The notes below the pieces were generated by a model that saw nothing but the letters and a program-made list of their open reading frames with translations, was not told where the DNA came from and did not search any database. A program made the position numbers and the translations under genes. A stretch of DNA of 64,000 nt from Paractinoplanes toevensis (GTDB taxonomy: Bacteria > Actinomycetota > Actinomycetes > Mycobacteriales > Micromonosporaceae). Shown here piece by piece: positions 33,234 through 42,579 of the stretch (its first letter is position 1; each line of letters begins with the position of its first letter). Where the stretch lies: NCBI RefSeq assembly GCF_018332695.1, contig NZ_BOQN01000019.1:42085-106084 (forward strand), written 5' to 3'.

Positions 33234-34316
33234 CTACAGCGGGTAACGCATCGTCAGGTGAGTGCCGGCGGGACTGCTCTCGATGTCCACGCCGGCACAG
33301 ATCCGGTTGATCAGCCACAGTCCGCGCGGAATGTCGGGCCGGGTGTCGGGCGCCTCGGTGGGAATCCGGTAGCCGCCCGGCATGCCACGGCCGTGGTCGC
33401 CGACCTCGGCGTAGAGGCTGCCGGCGTACCGCCACAGGATGAGCTGCCGGGCACCGTCGCCGTGTTCGATGGCGTTGGCCATGGCCTCGTGCACCGCCAG
33501 CGTGAAGGCCGCCACCTGGGATGAGGTCAGGCCGTGCCGGGTGACCGCGGTCTGGATCTCGGCCCGCAGCTTCGACAGACCGGCCTGGCTGATCGTGCGG
33601 ATCAGCAGCACCCGGCTGCGCCCCGCGGGCGGCTCGGGCGGATCCGGCGGGAAGTCGCCGCCGCCGATGTCGGCCGCGACGTCACTCAACCGCCGCCCGG
33701 TGCTCCGGGCGAAGCGGCGCAGCTCGGTGAAGGCGGCCGCCATGTCCAGGCCGAGCAGTTCGGCCAGGACACCCTTGGCCTGCTCCACCACCACCCGGCT
33801 GGTCAGGCTGTGATGCAGCTGCTCGGCCAGCAGCTGCCGGTAGTCCACGGCCCGGTGCTGCACCAGCGCCAGCCCGGTCACGTCGGCCACCGCTCGCGCG
33901 GTGCGTGCGTCAGCCTCGGGCAGGGCACCGGGGACGGTGGTGAACAGGCTGAGCACCCCGACCACCTCGTCACGCAGCCGCACCGGCACGGCGTGCACCG
34001 CCCGGAACCCCTCCACGCGGGCCCGGGCGGAGGGGTCGGTGGTCGGCCGGCCGGCGGTGTAGCAGTCGACGCACGGTCCTTCGTCGGCTTCCAGCTCGAA
34101 CAACTCCAGCAGGTGCGCCTGCTCCGAGGAGGACGCCATCACCCGCAGTCCGCCGCGCTGGTCGGCGAGCATCACGCCGGCCGCCTGCACCCCGGTCAGC
34201 TCGACACACCGCACCGCGAGAGTGTGCAGGAATTCCACCACGTCGAAGTCGACCACCAGGGTGTCCGAGAACTCGGCGAACGCGTCCGCGACAGCCCGCT
34301 CCCGTGATGTGCTCAC
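33234..34316 (-). CDS. GAF-ANTAR-HATPase fusion regulator
   Basis: 360 aa from a GTG at 34316, with GGGAGG upstream; the ATG at 34352 is less likely. Order: GAF domain (about 8-155; DEGPCVDCYTAGRPT is typical), ANTAR helices (about 165-215; RVVVEQAKGVLAELLGLDMA), then an RsbW-type serine kinase ATPase (about 235-360; AVHEAMANAIEHGDG as N box, VGDHGRGMP as G1). The combination joins RNA antitermination with anti-sigma-type phosphorylation. The STAS protein at 13130 is a possible partner, by inference. Confidence 0.88.
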   Translation of the reverse strand: MSTSRERAVADAFAEFSDTLVVDFDVVEFLHTLAVRCVELTGVQAAGVMLADQRGGLRVMASSSEQAHLLELFELEADEGPCVDCYTAGRPTTDPSARARVEGFRAVHAVPVRLRDEVVGVLSLFTTVPGALPEADARTARAVADVTGLALVQHRAVDYRQLLAEQLHHSLTSRVVVEQAKGVLAELLGLDMAAAFTELRRFARSTGRRLSDVAADIGGGDFPPDPPEPPAGRSRVLLIRTISQAGLSKLRAEIQTAVTRHGLTSSQVAAFTLAVHEAMANAIEHGDGARQLILWRYAGSLYAEVGDHGRGMPGGYRIPTEAPDTRPDIPRGLWLINRICAGVDIESSPAGTHLTMRYPL

Positions 34317-34348
34317 TGCCGCCTCCCTGTCATCGTCATAGCCGCTGA

Positions 34349-35065
34349 TCAACTTTCGCCGTCGGTGTCCGCGGCGGTGAACCGCAGCCGCCGCTCCACC
34401 ACCTCACGGGCGAGCTCGTCCAGGCCGATCTCGTCGGCGTAGGCCCGGGCGCGCAGGCGCAGGAACACCTGCGCCATGGGTATCCCCAGCTGGGCGCTGA
34501 CCATGCCGGTGGCCTGGTGCACCACCGCACGGTGGGCGAACGGCTGGTCGCCGCCCGGAACTGCGCCGGGCAACTGCTCGGCCAGCATCAGCTCGATGGC
34601 CGCGTCGGCGAATGCCAGGGCCTCGGACAGCTCGTCACCGGCGAGCACACCGGGGTCGGTGCGGTACAGATCGATGACGCCCAGCCGGACCACCCCGACG
34701 TGCAGAGGCAGAGCGAACACCGCGCCCGCGCCCGCCTTGAGGGCCTCCCCGGAGAACACCGGCCAGTGTCGCTGCCATCGCACGTCGCCGAGATCGGCGG
34801 CGAGGATCGGCTGCCCGGTGGTGTGGGCGTCCTGGCAGGGCCCCTCACCCAGGGTGAGCTGCAGTTCCTCGATCTGGGCGCTGATCGGGTCGCTGGTGTA
34901 GCGAACGTGCTGTCCGGGCTGTGCCGTCATCACCGTCAACCCGGCCCCGTCCACGCCGGGCAGCACGGCCACGCAGGCGTCACACAATCGGGCGACGTCC
35001 GGCCCGAACGCCGCGACCAGCCGGACCACCCGGTCGCGGTGCGCGCCGTTAACCACGACGGCCAC
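34349..35065 (-). CDS. GAF-ANTAR regulatory protein
   Basis: 238 aa with a GTG start at 35065 (GTG at 35056, after AGGTGG, is the alternative). GAF region: GEGPCQDAHTTGQPILAADL and GVIDLYRTDPGVL. ANTAR: HRAVVHQATGMVSAQLGIPM, then FLRLRARAYADEIGLDELA. It is transcribed ahead of the GAF-ANTAR-ATPase gene with a 32-bp gap, so the two sensors are likely co-expressed. Confidence 0.85.
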   Translation of the reverse strand: MAVVVNGAHRDRVVRLVAAFGPDVARLCDACVAVLPGVDGAGLTVMTAQPGQHVRYTSDPISAQIEELQLTLGEGPCQDAHTTGQPILAADLGDVRWQRHWPVFSGEALKAGAGAVFALPLHVGVVRLGVIDLYRTDPGVLAGDELSEALAFADAAIELMLAEQLPGAVPGGDQPFAHRAVVHQATGMVSAQLGIPMAQVFLRLRARAYADEIGLDELAREVVERRLRFTAADTDGES

Positions 35066-35280
35066 CTGCGAGCCTTGCGACCTGCCACGTCCTGGACGCC
35101 TCGGTGCCGGCCATGAAGGGAGCCCCCACCCTGCCGTCGTGGCACCGCAGCGAACTCGGACCCGGCATCGGAAACACCGGCGTCCCACCGAAACAGTGTC
35201 AGCAGGAATTACCGTACGCGCGGGAATGGCCAGGGTGTCTCCCTGGGGCGAAGCGACCCGCGAAGCGCGAGGCTCGACAC

Positions 35281-36618
35281 ATGAACTTCGACGTGATCGT
35301 GCTGGGCGGCGGCGCGCCCGGCGAGCACTGTGCCGCGGCCATCGCCGCGGGTGGGCTGCGGGTCGCCATCGTGGAGCGCTACCTGCTGGGCGGCGAGTGC
35401 TCCTACTGGGGCTGCATCCCCTCCAAGACCCTGCTGCGGCCGGGCGAGGCGATCTCCGCGGCCCGCCAGGTGCCGGGCGCGCGCGAGGCCGTCACCGGCG
35501 AGATCGACGTGGCCCAGGTGCTCGCCTGGCGCGACTTCGAGGTGTCGAGCTACGACGACTCCGGCGCGGTGAAGTGGGCGAACGGCGCGGGCATCGAGGT
35601 GATCCGCGGCCACGGCCGGCTCGCCGGGCCGCACACAGTCAACGTGGACGGCGTCGACCACACCGCCGAGCACGTCGTGGTCGCCACCGGCGCCGACGCG
35701 GCCGTCCCACCCGTCCCCGGCCTGCGCGACCTGGCCGGCATCTGGACCGACCGCGAGGTCACCGGCCTCAAGGAGGTGCCGGAACGGCTGGTCGTGCTGG
35801 GCGGCGGCCCGATCGGCGTCGAGATGGCCCAGGCCCTCACCCGCCTCGGCGCCCGGGTCACCATCGTCCAGCGTGGGGATCGCCTCCTCCCCCGCGAGGC
35901 GCCCGCCCTCTCCGAGGGCGTAGCCGAGGCCCTGCGGGCCGACGGCATCGAACTGAGGTTCGGCGCCGGGCCGGTTGCGGCTTCGGTCAACAGCGACGGG
36001 TACGGGCTGGAGCTGGCCGACGGCACGACCGTTCGCGGTGACCGCCTCCTCGTCGCCACCGGCCGCAACCCCCGGGTCGCCGACATCGGGCTGGAGACCG
36101 TCGGTATCGAGGCGAACCCGCGGGGCATCAAGGTCGACACCCGGCTGTCGGCCGCCGAGAACGTCTGGGCCATCGGCGACGTCACCGGCCTGTGGCAGCT
36201 CACCCATGTGGGCGAATACCAGGGCCGGGTGGTGGCCGACAACATCCTCGGCCGACCCCGCGAGGCGCACTACGAGGCGACCCCGCGGGTCATCTTCTGC
36301 GATCCGCAGGCCGCCGCGGTCGGTGCGGCCGACGGCCCGTACACCGCGACCATTCCGCTGGCCGGCGTGCCGCGCACCTCGACCTACACCCGGGCCTACG
36401 ACACCCGGCCGGGCTTCCTGACCCTGGTCTCCGACGGCGAGCGGCTGACCGGCGGCTACGCGCTCGGCCCAGAGGCCGGCGAGTGGCTGCAGCAGGTGAC
36501 CCTCGCCGTCCGCGCCCGGATCCCGCTGTCCGTCCTGATCGACGTGATCCAACCGTTCCCCACCTTCTCCGAGTCGATCTTCCAGGCACTGCGTGACCTC
36601 GTTGGGAGGACGTCATGA
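35281..36618 (+). CDS. FAD-dependent pyridine nucleotide-disulfide oxidoreductase
   Basis: 445 aa. The ATG at 35281 is 8 nt after GAGG and precedes FDVIVLGGGAPGEHCAAAIA, the FAD-binding loop. GGECSYWGCIPSKTLLRP holds the redox-active cysteine pair (CxxxxC). VVLGGGPIGVEMAQAL is the NAD(P) site and VWAIGDVTG the second FAD site. It is closest to dihydrolipoamide dehydrogenase/mercuric reductase-type enzymes but lacks the usual HAHPT motif near the C-terminus, so the substrate is unclear. It overlaps the SDR gene (ATGA). Confidence 0.9.
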   Translation: MNFDVIVLGGGAPGEHCAAAIAAGGLRVAIVERYLLGGECSYWGCIPSKTLLRPGEAISAARQVPGAREAVTGEIDVAQVLAWRDFEVSSYDDSGAVKWANGAGIEVIRGHGRLAGPHTVNVDGVDHTAEHVVVATGADAAVPPVPGLRDLAGIWTDREVTGLKEVPERLVVLGGGPIGVEMAQALTRLGARVTIVQRGDRLLPREAPALSEGVAEALRADGIELRFGAGPVAASVNSDGYGLELADGTTVRGDRLLVATGRNPRVADIGLETVGIEANPRGIKVDTRLSAAENVWAIGDVTGLWQLTHVGEYQGRVVADNILGRPREAHYEATPRVIFCDPQAAAVGAADGPYTATIPLAGVPRTSTYTRAYDTRPGFLTLVSDGERLTGGYALGPEAGEWLQQVTLAVRARIPLSVLIDVIQPFPTFSESIFQALRDLVGRTS

Positions 36619-37337
36619 CCGGTCTCGACGGCCAGACCGTGGTGGTGATCGGCGGAAGCGCCGGCATCGGCCTGGAAACCGCCCGGCTCGCCCGCAACTC
36701 CGGTGCCGAGGTCGTGCTGACCGGCCGCGACAAGGATCGACTCGACCGGGCCGCCGCCGACGTGGACGCCACCAGCATCGCCGCGTTCGACGCCAACGAC
36801 CCGGACCGCCTCGACGCCTTCCTCACCGGCCTGCCGGGCCCGATCGACCACATCCTGGTCACCGCGGGCCGCCCCTACTACGGCCGGCTGGCCGACATGG
36901 ACATCAACGCGGCGGCCCGCCATCTCGGCGACCACGTCGCGCTCCCGCTGCGGCTGGCCCGCGCGGCCGTCGGCCGGGTCCGGCCCGGCGGCACCCTGCT
37001 CTTCATGGGCGGTACGGGCGGACGCCGCCCCGCGCCGGGCCTGGCCGTCACCGGCGCGATGACCGCGGCGCTGCCCGCCCTCGTCGCCAACCTGGCCCTG
37101 GAGATCGCCCCGATCCGGGTCAATCTGATCGCGGCCGGCTTCGTCGACACGCCGCTCTCGGCCGAACTGCTCGGCGACGCCCTCGACCAGCGCCGCGAAC
37201 AACTGCGGACCACCCTGCCGATCGGCCGCGTCGTCGGCCCGGCCGACGTCGCCGCCCTGGCTGTGCACCTGATGGTGAACACCGCGCTCACCGGCGCCAC
37301 CTACGACATCGACGGGGGCCAGCAGTTCGTGAAGTGA
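36615..37337 (+). CDS. SDR-family protein lacking the usual YxxxK
   Basis: 240 aa. Cofactor motif VVVIGGSAGIGLETARLA is intact. At the catalytic site the sequence is LLFMGGTGGRRPAPG and LAVTGAMTAALPALVANLAL: by alignment the Ser, Tyr and Lys are replaced (Gly, Thr, Thr). Either it works differently or it is a non-classical binding protein. C-terminal IRVNLIAAGFVDTPL and DIDGGQQF are normal. It is coupled to the oxidoreductase gene before it. Confidence 0.85.
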   Translation: MTGLDGQTVVVIGGSAGIGLETARLARNSGAEVVLTGRDKDRLDRAAADVDATSIAAFDANDPDRLDAFLTGLPGPIDHILVTAGRPYYGRLADMDINAAARHLGDHVALPLRLARAAVGRVRPGGTLLFMGGTGGRRPAPGLAVTGAMTAALPALVANLALEIAPIRVNLIAAGFVDTPLSAELLGDALDQRREQLRTTLPIGRVVGPADVAALAVHLMVNTALTGATYDIDGGQQFVK

Positions 37338-37394
37338 ACCACGTTGCCCCTCCACTTCGCCCGGTGCCAGACTGGCCAGCGCGGGGGTGGGCGC

Positions 37395-40187
37395 ATGTCC
37401 TTTACCGAAGCATGGCCCGGTCTCCGGGGCCGACAACGCGAACGCGATGCCCTGAGCCGGTTGCTCACGGCCGCGAAGGGCGGCCGTGGCCAGGCTCTGG
37501 TGCTGCGCGGCGAGGCCGGCATCGGCAAGTCGGCCCTGCTGGGGTTCCTGGCCGAACAGGCCGCGGGCTGCCGGATCGGCCGCGCCACCGGCAGCGAGGC
37601 CGAGCGGGAGCTGGCCTTCGCCGGCCTGCATCAGCTGTGCGGGCCCTACCTGGATCGGCTCGACCGGCTGCCGGGCCCGCAGCGGGACGCCCTCGGCTCG
37701 ACGTTCGGGCTGGCCCCCGGAAACGCGCCCGACCCGTTCCTGGTCGGCCTGGCCGTGCTCACCCTGCTCGGCGAGGTGGCCCGGGAGCGGCCCCTGATCC
37801 TCCTGGTGGAGGACGTCCACCAGCTCGATCGGGTGTCGGCCGAGACGTTGCGCTTCGTCGCCCGCCGGCTCACCACCGAGCCGCTCGGCCTGCTCCTCGC
37901 CACCCGCACCACGTTCCCCGGGCTCCCGGAGCTGCTCGTCCCCGGCCTGAGCGACGGCGACGGCGCCGATCTGCTGGCGGCCGCCCTGACCGGCCCGCTC
38001 GACCCACGCGTCCGCGACCGCATCCTGGCCGAGGCCCGCGGCAACCCCCGGGCGATCCTCGATGTCCCCCGCACGCTGACCCCGACCGAGCTGGCCTACG
38101 GCGGCGACCCCGGCCCGGCCGCCCCGATCCAGGCAACTTTGCCGGCGACCCGCCTGCCGCAGACCCGGCCGCTGTTGCTGGTCGCGGCGGCCGACCCGAC
38201 GGGTGACGTTCCGCTGCTCTGGCGCGCGGCCCGCCGGCTCGGCCTCGGCACCGGCGCGGCGGCCTCGGCCGAGGAGGCCGGGCTGATCGAGCTGGGCGAC
38301 CGGGTCCGGTTCCGGGATCCGCTGCTGCGGGCGGCCGTCTACCGCACGGCGGCGCTCGGCGAGCGGCGGGCCGCCCACCGGGCCCTCGCCGACGCGACCG
38401 ACCCGGGCGCCGATCCGGACCGGCGCGCCTGGCACCGCGCCCACGCGGCCGCCGGGCCGGACGAGACCATCGCCGGCGACCTCGAGCGATCCGCCGGGCG
38501 GGCACTGCTCCGCGGCGGGATGGCCGCCTCGGCGTCCTTCCTGGCCACGGCCGCGGCGCTGACTCCCGATCCGGCGCGCCGGGCCCGGCGATCCCTGGAC
38601 GCCGCCCGCGCCAAGGCCGGGGCGGGCGCGTTCGCGGAGGCGTTGTCGCTGCTCGCGCTGGCCGAATCGGGGCCGCTCGACGAGGCCGGCCGGGCCCGGG
38701 CCGGGCTGGTGCGCGCCCGCGTCGCCTACCGGTCGGGCGGCGGTGACACGCTCCCGCTGCTGCTGACCGCGGCGCGACAGCTCGACCTGATCGACCCCAT
38801 GCCGGCCCGGGAGGCCTATCTGGACGCCCTGTCCGCCGCCCTCCTCGCCGGACATCAGGCGTCGGCTCTCCCCGACCCAGCGCACCAGGTGGCGCGGATC
38901 GTGCGGGAGGTGCCCGGACCGGACCGCTATCCGCGGCCGACCGATCTGCTGCTGGACGGCCTGGCCGTGCTCGGCGCCGACGGGTACCCGGCGGCGGTGC
39001 CGCTGTTGCACCGTGCGGTTCGGGCTCTCGGCGGGGACGCTCTGACCATGCGGGAGGCGTTCCGCAGCTCCGGGGTGGCGGCGGCAGTGGCCGCCGACCT
39101 GTGGGACGACGAGCACTGGGACGTGCTGAGCCGGCGCTGCCTCGACGCGATCCGCCGGGCGGGAGCCTTCGGCCTGCTGCCGGCCGCCCTCGCCGGCCGG
39201 GCCGTCTTCCAGATCCACAGCGGAGATCTCCCCGGCGCCGCGACGCTGGTCGCGCAGGTCCGGTGGCTGACCGGGCCGGCCGCCGGTGAGCACCCCGACG
39301 TCCGGACCGATGACGCGGCCGGCCGCGGGACCGAGGGCCGCGGACGGGCCGAGGTGCTGCTGCCCGCCGCGTGGCTGGCCGCGGTTCGCGGGGACGAACA
39401 ACCGGCCGAGCGGCTGATCGCCGAGGCCCTGGACGACGCCAAGGCCCGCGGCGCCGGTGTTGCCGCGATCCACGCCGCACGGGCGGTGCTGTGCAACGGG
39501 CTGGGCCGCTACGAGGAGGCGGCGAGTGCGGCGAGCGACGCGGTGGCCGCGCCGCTCGAACTCGGCGCGCCGAAGTGGGCGCTCGCCGAACTCGTCGAGG
39601 CCGGGGTCCGCAGCGGAAACCAGAAGGCGGCGGGGCGGGCGTTCGAGCAGTTGTCGGCGATGACCAGGGCGGCCGGCACCGAGCTGGCGCTCGGGGTCGA
39701 GGCGGGCCGGCGGGCGTTGCTGCGCAATGACCGGGCCGCCGAGGACCTCTACCGGGAGGCGATCGAACGGCTCGGGAGGACCAGGATCCGCGTCGAGCGG
39801 GCCCGGGCGAAGCTGCTGTACGGCGAGTGGTTGCGCCGGGTGGGGCGGCGGGCCGACGCGCGGGTTCAACTGCGGGAGGCGTACGAGGAACTGGCCTTGA
39901 TGGGGGTGGCGGCGTTCGCCGATCGGGCGCGCCGCGAATTGCTGGCCACCGGCGAGACCGTACGCAAAAGGACCGTCGCCGCCGAGGGTGACCTGACCGC
40001 CCAGGAGGAGCAGATCGCCGGCCTGGCCGTGCAGGGCCTGACCAACCCGGAGATCGCCGCGACCCTGTTCATCAGCCCCCGCACGGTCGAGTGGCACCTG
40101 CGCAAGGTCTTCGCCAAGGTCGGCGTCGGCACCCGTCGCGAGCTGCGCCGGGCACTCTCCCGACGGCAGGCTCAGAGGCCGGCCTGA
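37395..40187 (+). CDS. LAL-family AAA-LuxR transcriptional regulator
   Basis: 930 aa from the ATG at 37395. Walker A LRGEAGIGKSALLG (39-50) and Walker B ILLVEDVHQLD mark the N-terminal STAND/AAA ATPase. A long helical, TPR-like middle follows. The C-terminal LuxR HTH is LTAQEEQIAGLAVQGLTNPE, then ATLFISPRTVEWHLRKVFAK. LAL proteins bind ATP plus an inducer and activate pathway genes. It is 57 bp after the SDR gene and its last 16 bp overlap the convergent SnoaL-like gene. Confidence 0.92.
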   Translation: MSFTEAWPGLRGRQRERDALSRLLTAAKGGRGQALVLRGEAGIGKSALLGFLAEQAAGCRIGRATGSEAERELAFAGLHQLCGPYLDRLDRLPGPQRDALGSTFGLAPGNAPDPFLVGLAVLTLLGEVARERPLILLVEDVHQLDRVSAETLRFVARRLTTEPLGLLLATRTTFPGLPELLVPGLSDGDGADLLAAALTGPLDPRVRDRILAEARGNPRAILDVPRTLTPTELAYGGDPGPAAPIQATLPATRLPQTRPLLLVAAADPTGDVPLLWRAARRLGLGTGAAASAEEAGLIELGDRVRFRDPLLRAAVYRTAALGERRAAHRALADATDPGADPDRRAWHRAHAAAGPDETIAGDLERSAGRALLRGGMAASASFLATAAALTPDPARRARRSLDAARAKAGAGAFAEALSLLALAESGPLDEAGRARAGLVRARVAYRSGGGDTLPLLLTAARQLDLIDPMPAREAYLDALSAALLAGHQASALPDPAHQVARIVREVPGPDRYPRPTDLLLDGLAVLGADGYPAAVPLLHRAVRALGGDALTMREAFRSSGVAAAVAADLWDDEHWDVLSRRCLDAIRRAGAFGLLPAALAGRAVFQIHSGDLPGAATLVAQVRWLTGPAAGEHPDVRTDDAAGRGTEGRGRAEVLLPAAWLAAVRGDEQPAERLIAEALDDAKARGAGVAAIHAARAVLCNGLGRYEEAASAASDAVAAPLELGAPKWALAELVEAGVRSGNQKAAGRAFEQLSAMTRAAGTELALGVEAGRRALLRNDRAAEDLYREAIERLGRTRIRVERARAKLLYGEWLRRVGRRADARVQLREAYEELALMGVAAFADRARRELLATGETVRKRTVAAEGDLTAQEEQIAGLAVQGLTNPEIAATLFISPRTVEWHLRKVFAKVGVGTRRELRRALSRRQAQRPA

Positions 40188-40966
40188 GCGGGTCGCTCGA
40201 TGTCATCGTAGACGCGGACCGCGGCCAGCCGGCCGTTGCCGTCGCGCTCGTGGACGGCCAGGCCGGCCTGCGGGCGCAGGTCGTGGCCCCAGCGCAGGCA
40301 GTTGTACTCCACCGCGCACCGCACCCCGTCGTCGGTCACCGCGCAGGGTTCGAGGCCGATGCCGCGAGCCAGGTAGGCCTCCAGATCGGCGCCCTGGTGC
40401 GTGCCGCCGGTGGGTTCACGCAGGTAGCCGCCGGGGGCGAAGGTGCCGGCCGCGGTGGCCGGGTCGCCGGCGGCCAGGGCGGCCTGGAAGCGGCCGACGA
40501 CGTCGGCGGGGTGGATCGGTGCGCCCGGCAGGATCGGCGGGCGCAGATGGTGACGGCCGTCGAGGGGGTGCCGGCTGAAGTAGGAGCGGAACACCACGGT
40601 GCGCTCGTCGGGGGACTCGGCGACCACCGCCACCGGCCAGATCACGTCGTCGTCGAGGTGGGCGACCAGCTCGACCACGGCCCGGCCGCCGGCCACCGTG
40701 GAGGACGCGGTCGACGTGCGGGTGTGCCGCCCGGCCAGCAGGTCGCGGCTGAGCCGGACGAACGCGCGCAGCTCGTGATGCCCGCGGACCTCGCCGGCTT
40801 TGGGGTCGAAGATGACCACCTCGCCGGGCCACACGTCCTCGAGCGGGTGGGTGTCCCCCTCGGTGAGCGCGGCGAGGTAGCGGCCGACCGGATCGGCACG
40901 GCCCGACGCGCGGGTCTCCTGCCGCATCATCTCGGCTGCTGCGGCGAAGTCGGGGAACCATGGCAT
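40172..40966 (-). CDS. Double SnoaL/NTF2-like domain protein
   Basis: 264 aa from the ATG at 40966. Two cone-shaped NTF2-like halves: residues about 20-140 (DPVGRYLAALTEGDTHPLED, then GEVRGHHELRAFV) and about 150-264 (PADVVGRFQAALAAGDPATA, then ADLEAYLARGIGLEPCAV). Such proteins are cyclases, hydratases or binding proteins. No catalytic set can be named. Convergent overlap of 16 bp with the LAL gene. Confidence 0.8.
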   Translation of the reverse strand: MPWFPDFAAAAEMMRQETRASGRADPVGRYLAALTEGDTHPLEDVWPGEVVIFDPKAGEVRGHHELRAFVRLSRDLLAGRHTRTSTASSTVAGGRAVVELVAHLDDDVIWPVAVVAESPDERTVVFRSYFSRHPLDGRHHLRPPILPGAPIHPADVVGRFQAALAAGDPATAAGTFAPGGYLREPTGGTHQGADLEAYLARGIGLEPCAVTDDGVRCAVEYNCLRWGHDLRPQAGLAVHERDGNGRLAAVRVYDDIERPAQAGL

Positions 40967-40992
40967 GCGTCGACCTTCGCGCCCGGAACGGG

Positions 40993-41027
40993 GCCGTCGC
41001 ACCAGGGAGAGTCCCTGGTGCGACGGC
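40993..41027 (-). terminator. Strong hairpin terminator downstream of the M4 protease
   Basis: CCGTCGCACCAGGGA (40994-41008), loop GAG, and its perfect complement (41012-41026); one more G-C pair at 40993/41027 gives a 16-bp stem. It begins 14 bp beyond the protease stop. No U-tract is present, as is usual in high-GC actinomycetes. Confidence 0.75.
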
Positions 41028-41040
41028 TGGGATACGGAGA

Positions 41041-41640
41041 TCAGCAGGTCGGCTCGCCGGACTGGGCGGGCACGCTGACCGCGGCCCACGCGGCCTTGAC
41101 GGTGTTGAACTGGGTGCAGCTGCCGGGGAAGAGGGTCTTCGCGGCCTGCAGGGTCCACACCCGGTACTTCAGGTAGGACGAGGCTGAGGTCTTCAGCAGC
41201 ATCGCGTTGTACAGGATCTTGATGGCGTTCTGGATGCCGAGACCGGTCACCGTGCTGCTGTTGCAGGTGGAGCTGGCCGGCTGGCCGTTGCCGCTGGTGC
41301 CCTGCGCCAGCAGGTAGAACCAGTGGTTACCCGGACCGGCCGCCGCGTGCACCTCGGCGTTCGGGGTGCTCGACGAGTAGCAGTTCGAGTGGCCCAGGGC
41401 CGACGGGTTGTACATGTTGCGGATCGGGCCGGAGCCGACCAGGTTGACCTCTTCACCCACGAGGTAGTCGGGGGCGTCGTTAGGGCTGTTGATGTACCAC
41501 TCGGTGGCCGCGCCGAACGTGTCGGCGACGAACTCCTGGGTGCCGCGGGCGGAGATGCCGCCGGGCGTCCTGTCGTCGATGCCGTGGCCGAGTTCGTGGC
41601 CGACCACGTCGGCCGAGGCGATCCAGTTGCCGGCGGTGTT
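41041..41640 (-). repeat. M4 protease 3' segment, direct repeat copy 1
   Basis: The last ~187 codons encode a protein segment about 92% identical to that of 63401-64000, with long identical DNA tracts, in the same orientation and about 22.4 kb away. The repeat may continue past the window end. Confidence 0.85.
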
Positions 41641-42579
41641 CTTGCCGATCTGCACCTGGGTGCCGTCGTAGTACGCGTTCTGCTGGTTCAGGCCGATCCG
41701 GATCGGCCAGGCCCCGCCGGAGCCGTTCTGGCCGTTGCGGCCGAGCCACGACGACAGCATCGCGAACTGCTTCTCCGCCACGTAGAGAGCGTCGACGCCA
41801 CCGGTCTCCCGGTTGGTGCCCACGCCGTTGCCCCACACGTTGTCGGTCCCGGAGAAGGTCGCGTTGCCGGAGGCGTTCTGCGCCCGGATGGTCGTGTGCG
41901 ACGGGTCCTGCAGCAGGTAGGTCGAGCCGGACTGGGTGGTGTTCAGCGTGACGTTGCCGTAAACCCAGCCGTTGCCGGTGCCGGTCGCGTTCATGACGTG
42001 TTCCTGGGTGCCGAGCACGGCACCGGTGAGCGCGTCCACGTTCACCGTGAGCCGGCTGACGCCCTCGGCGCCGGTGCCGTTGATCGTGGACTGCCAGGCC
42101 AGCCGGGCGGCCTTGCCCTCGGCCGCGACCACGACGAGCCTGGTGCCCTCGACCGACGTGACCGTGGTCAGCTGCTTCGAGGCGACGGCGAGAGCGGCCC
42201 TGTCGGTGATCTTCGGGGTGACGGCGAGGTCGCCGATCGCGCTGGTCTGGGCCACCGACGTGTAGGTGACCTTGCCGCTCGCGTCGGTGGCCACGACCAG
42301 GTCGCCACCGACGACCTGCAAGCCCTTGTACGCCCGGGTGAACGGCGTGTAGACCTGCCCGGCCGACGAGATCGCCGCCTGCCGCTGGAACGTGTCCAGG
42401 CTGCTCGCGTGCAGGTAGGAGGGCTTCGAGGCGACCAGGGCGTCGGCTCCGGCGGCGGCAGCGGCCAGCGGCTCGACGGCGGATTGCGCCGACGGCTGAG
42501 CGCTGGCCGGCCCGGCGGTCAGCGCCGCGGCAACCGCGGTCGCGGTCCCGACGGCGATGGCCAAGTGGGTTCGGAACAT
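41041..42579 (-). CDS. Secreted M4-family (thermolysin-like) neutral metalloprotease
   Basis: 512 aa prepro-enzyme. Signal peptide 1-27 (ends PASA), then an FTP/PepSY propeptide (about 45-200). The mature part starts near GNGWVYGNV. Zinc site HELGH at 328-332, third ligand Glu349 in QEFVADTFG, and the transition-state His411 in [15 protein letters not shown] are all present. Cysteines in [18 protein letters not shown] and the terminal C likely form disulfides. A closely similar paralogue is at 63401-64000 in the same orientation. Confidence 0.95.
   Translation of the reverse strand: MFRTHLAIAVGTATAVAAALTAGPASAQPSAQSAVEPLAAAAAGADALVASKPSYLHASSLDTFQRQAAISSAGQVYTPFTRAYKGLQVVGGDLVVATDASGKVTYTSVAQTSAIGDLAVTPKITDRAALAVASKQLTTVTSVEGTRLVVVAAEGKAARLAWQSTINGTGAEGVSRLTVNVDALTGAVLGTQEHVMNATGTGNGWVYGNVTLNTTQSGSTYLLQDPSHTTIRAQNASGNATFSGTDNVWGNGVGTNRETGGVDALYVAEKQFAMLSSWLGRNGQNGSGGAWPIRIGLNQQNAYYDGTQVQIGKNTAGNWIASADVVGHELGHGIDDRTPGGISARGTQEFVADTFGAATEWYINSPNDAPDYLVGEEVNLVGSGPIRNMYNPSALGHSNCYSSSTPNAEVHAAAGPGNHWFYLLAQGTSGNGQPASSTCNSSTVTGLGIQNAIKILYNAMLLKTSASSYLKYRVWTLQAAKTLFPGSCTQFNTVKAAWAAVSVPAQSGEPTC

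Noticed and set aside
36456..40097. 1213-codon open frame on the minus strand
   Set aside because: It is antisense to the disulfide oxidoreductase, SDR and LAL genes, which have clear motifs; the frame is rich in Arg/Gly/Gln with no domains, an effect of high GC content.
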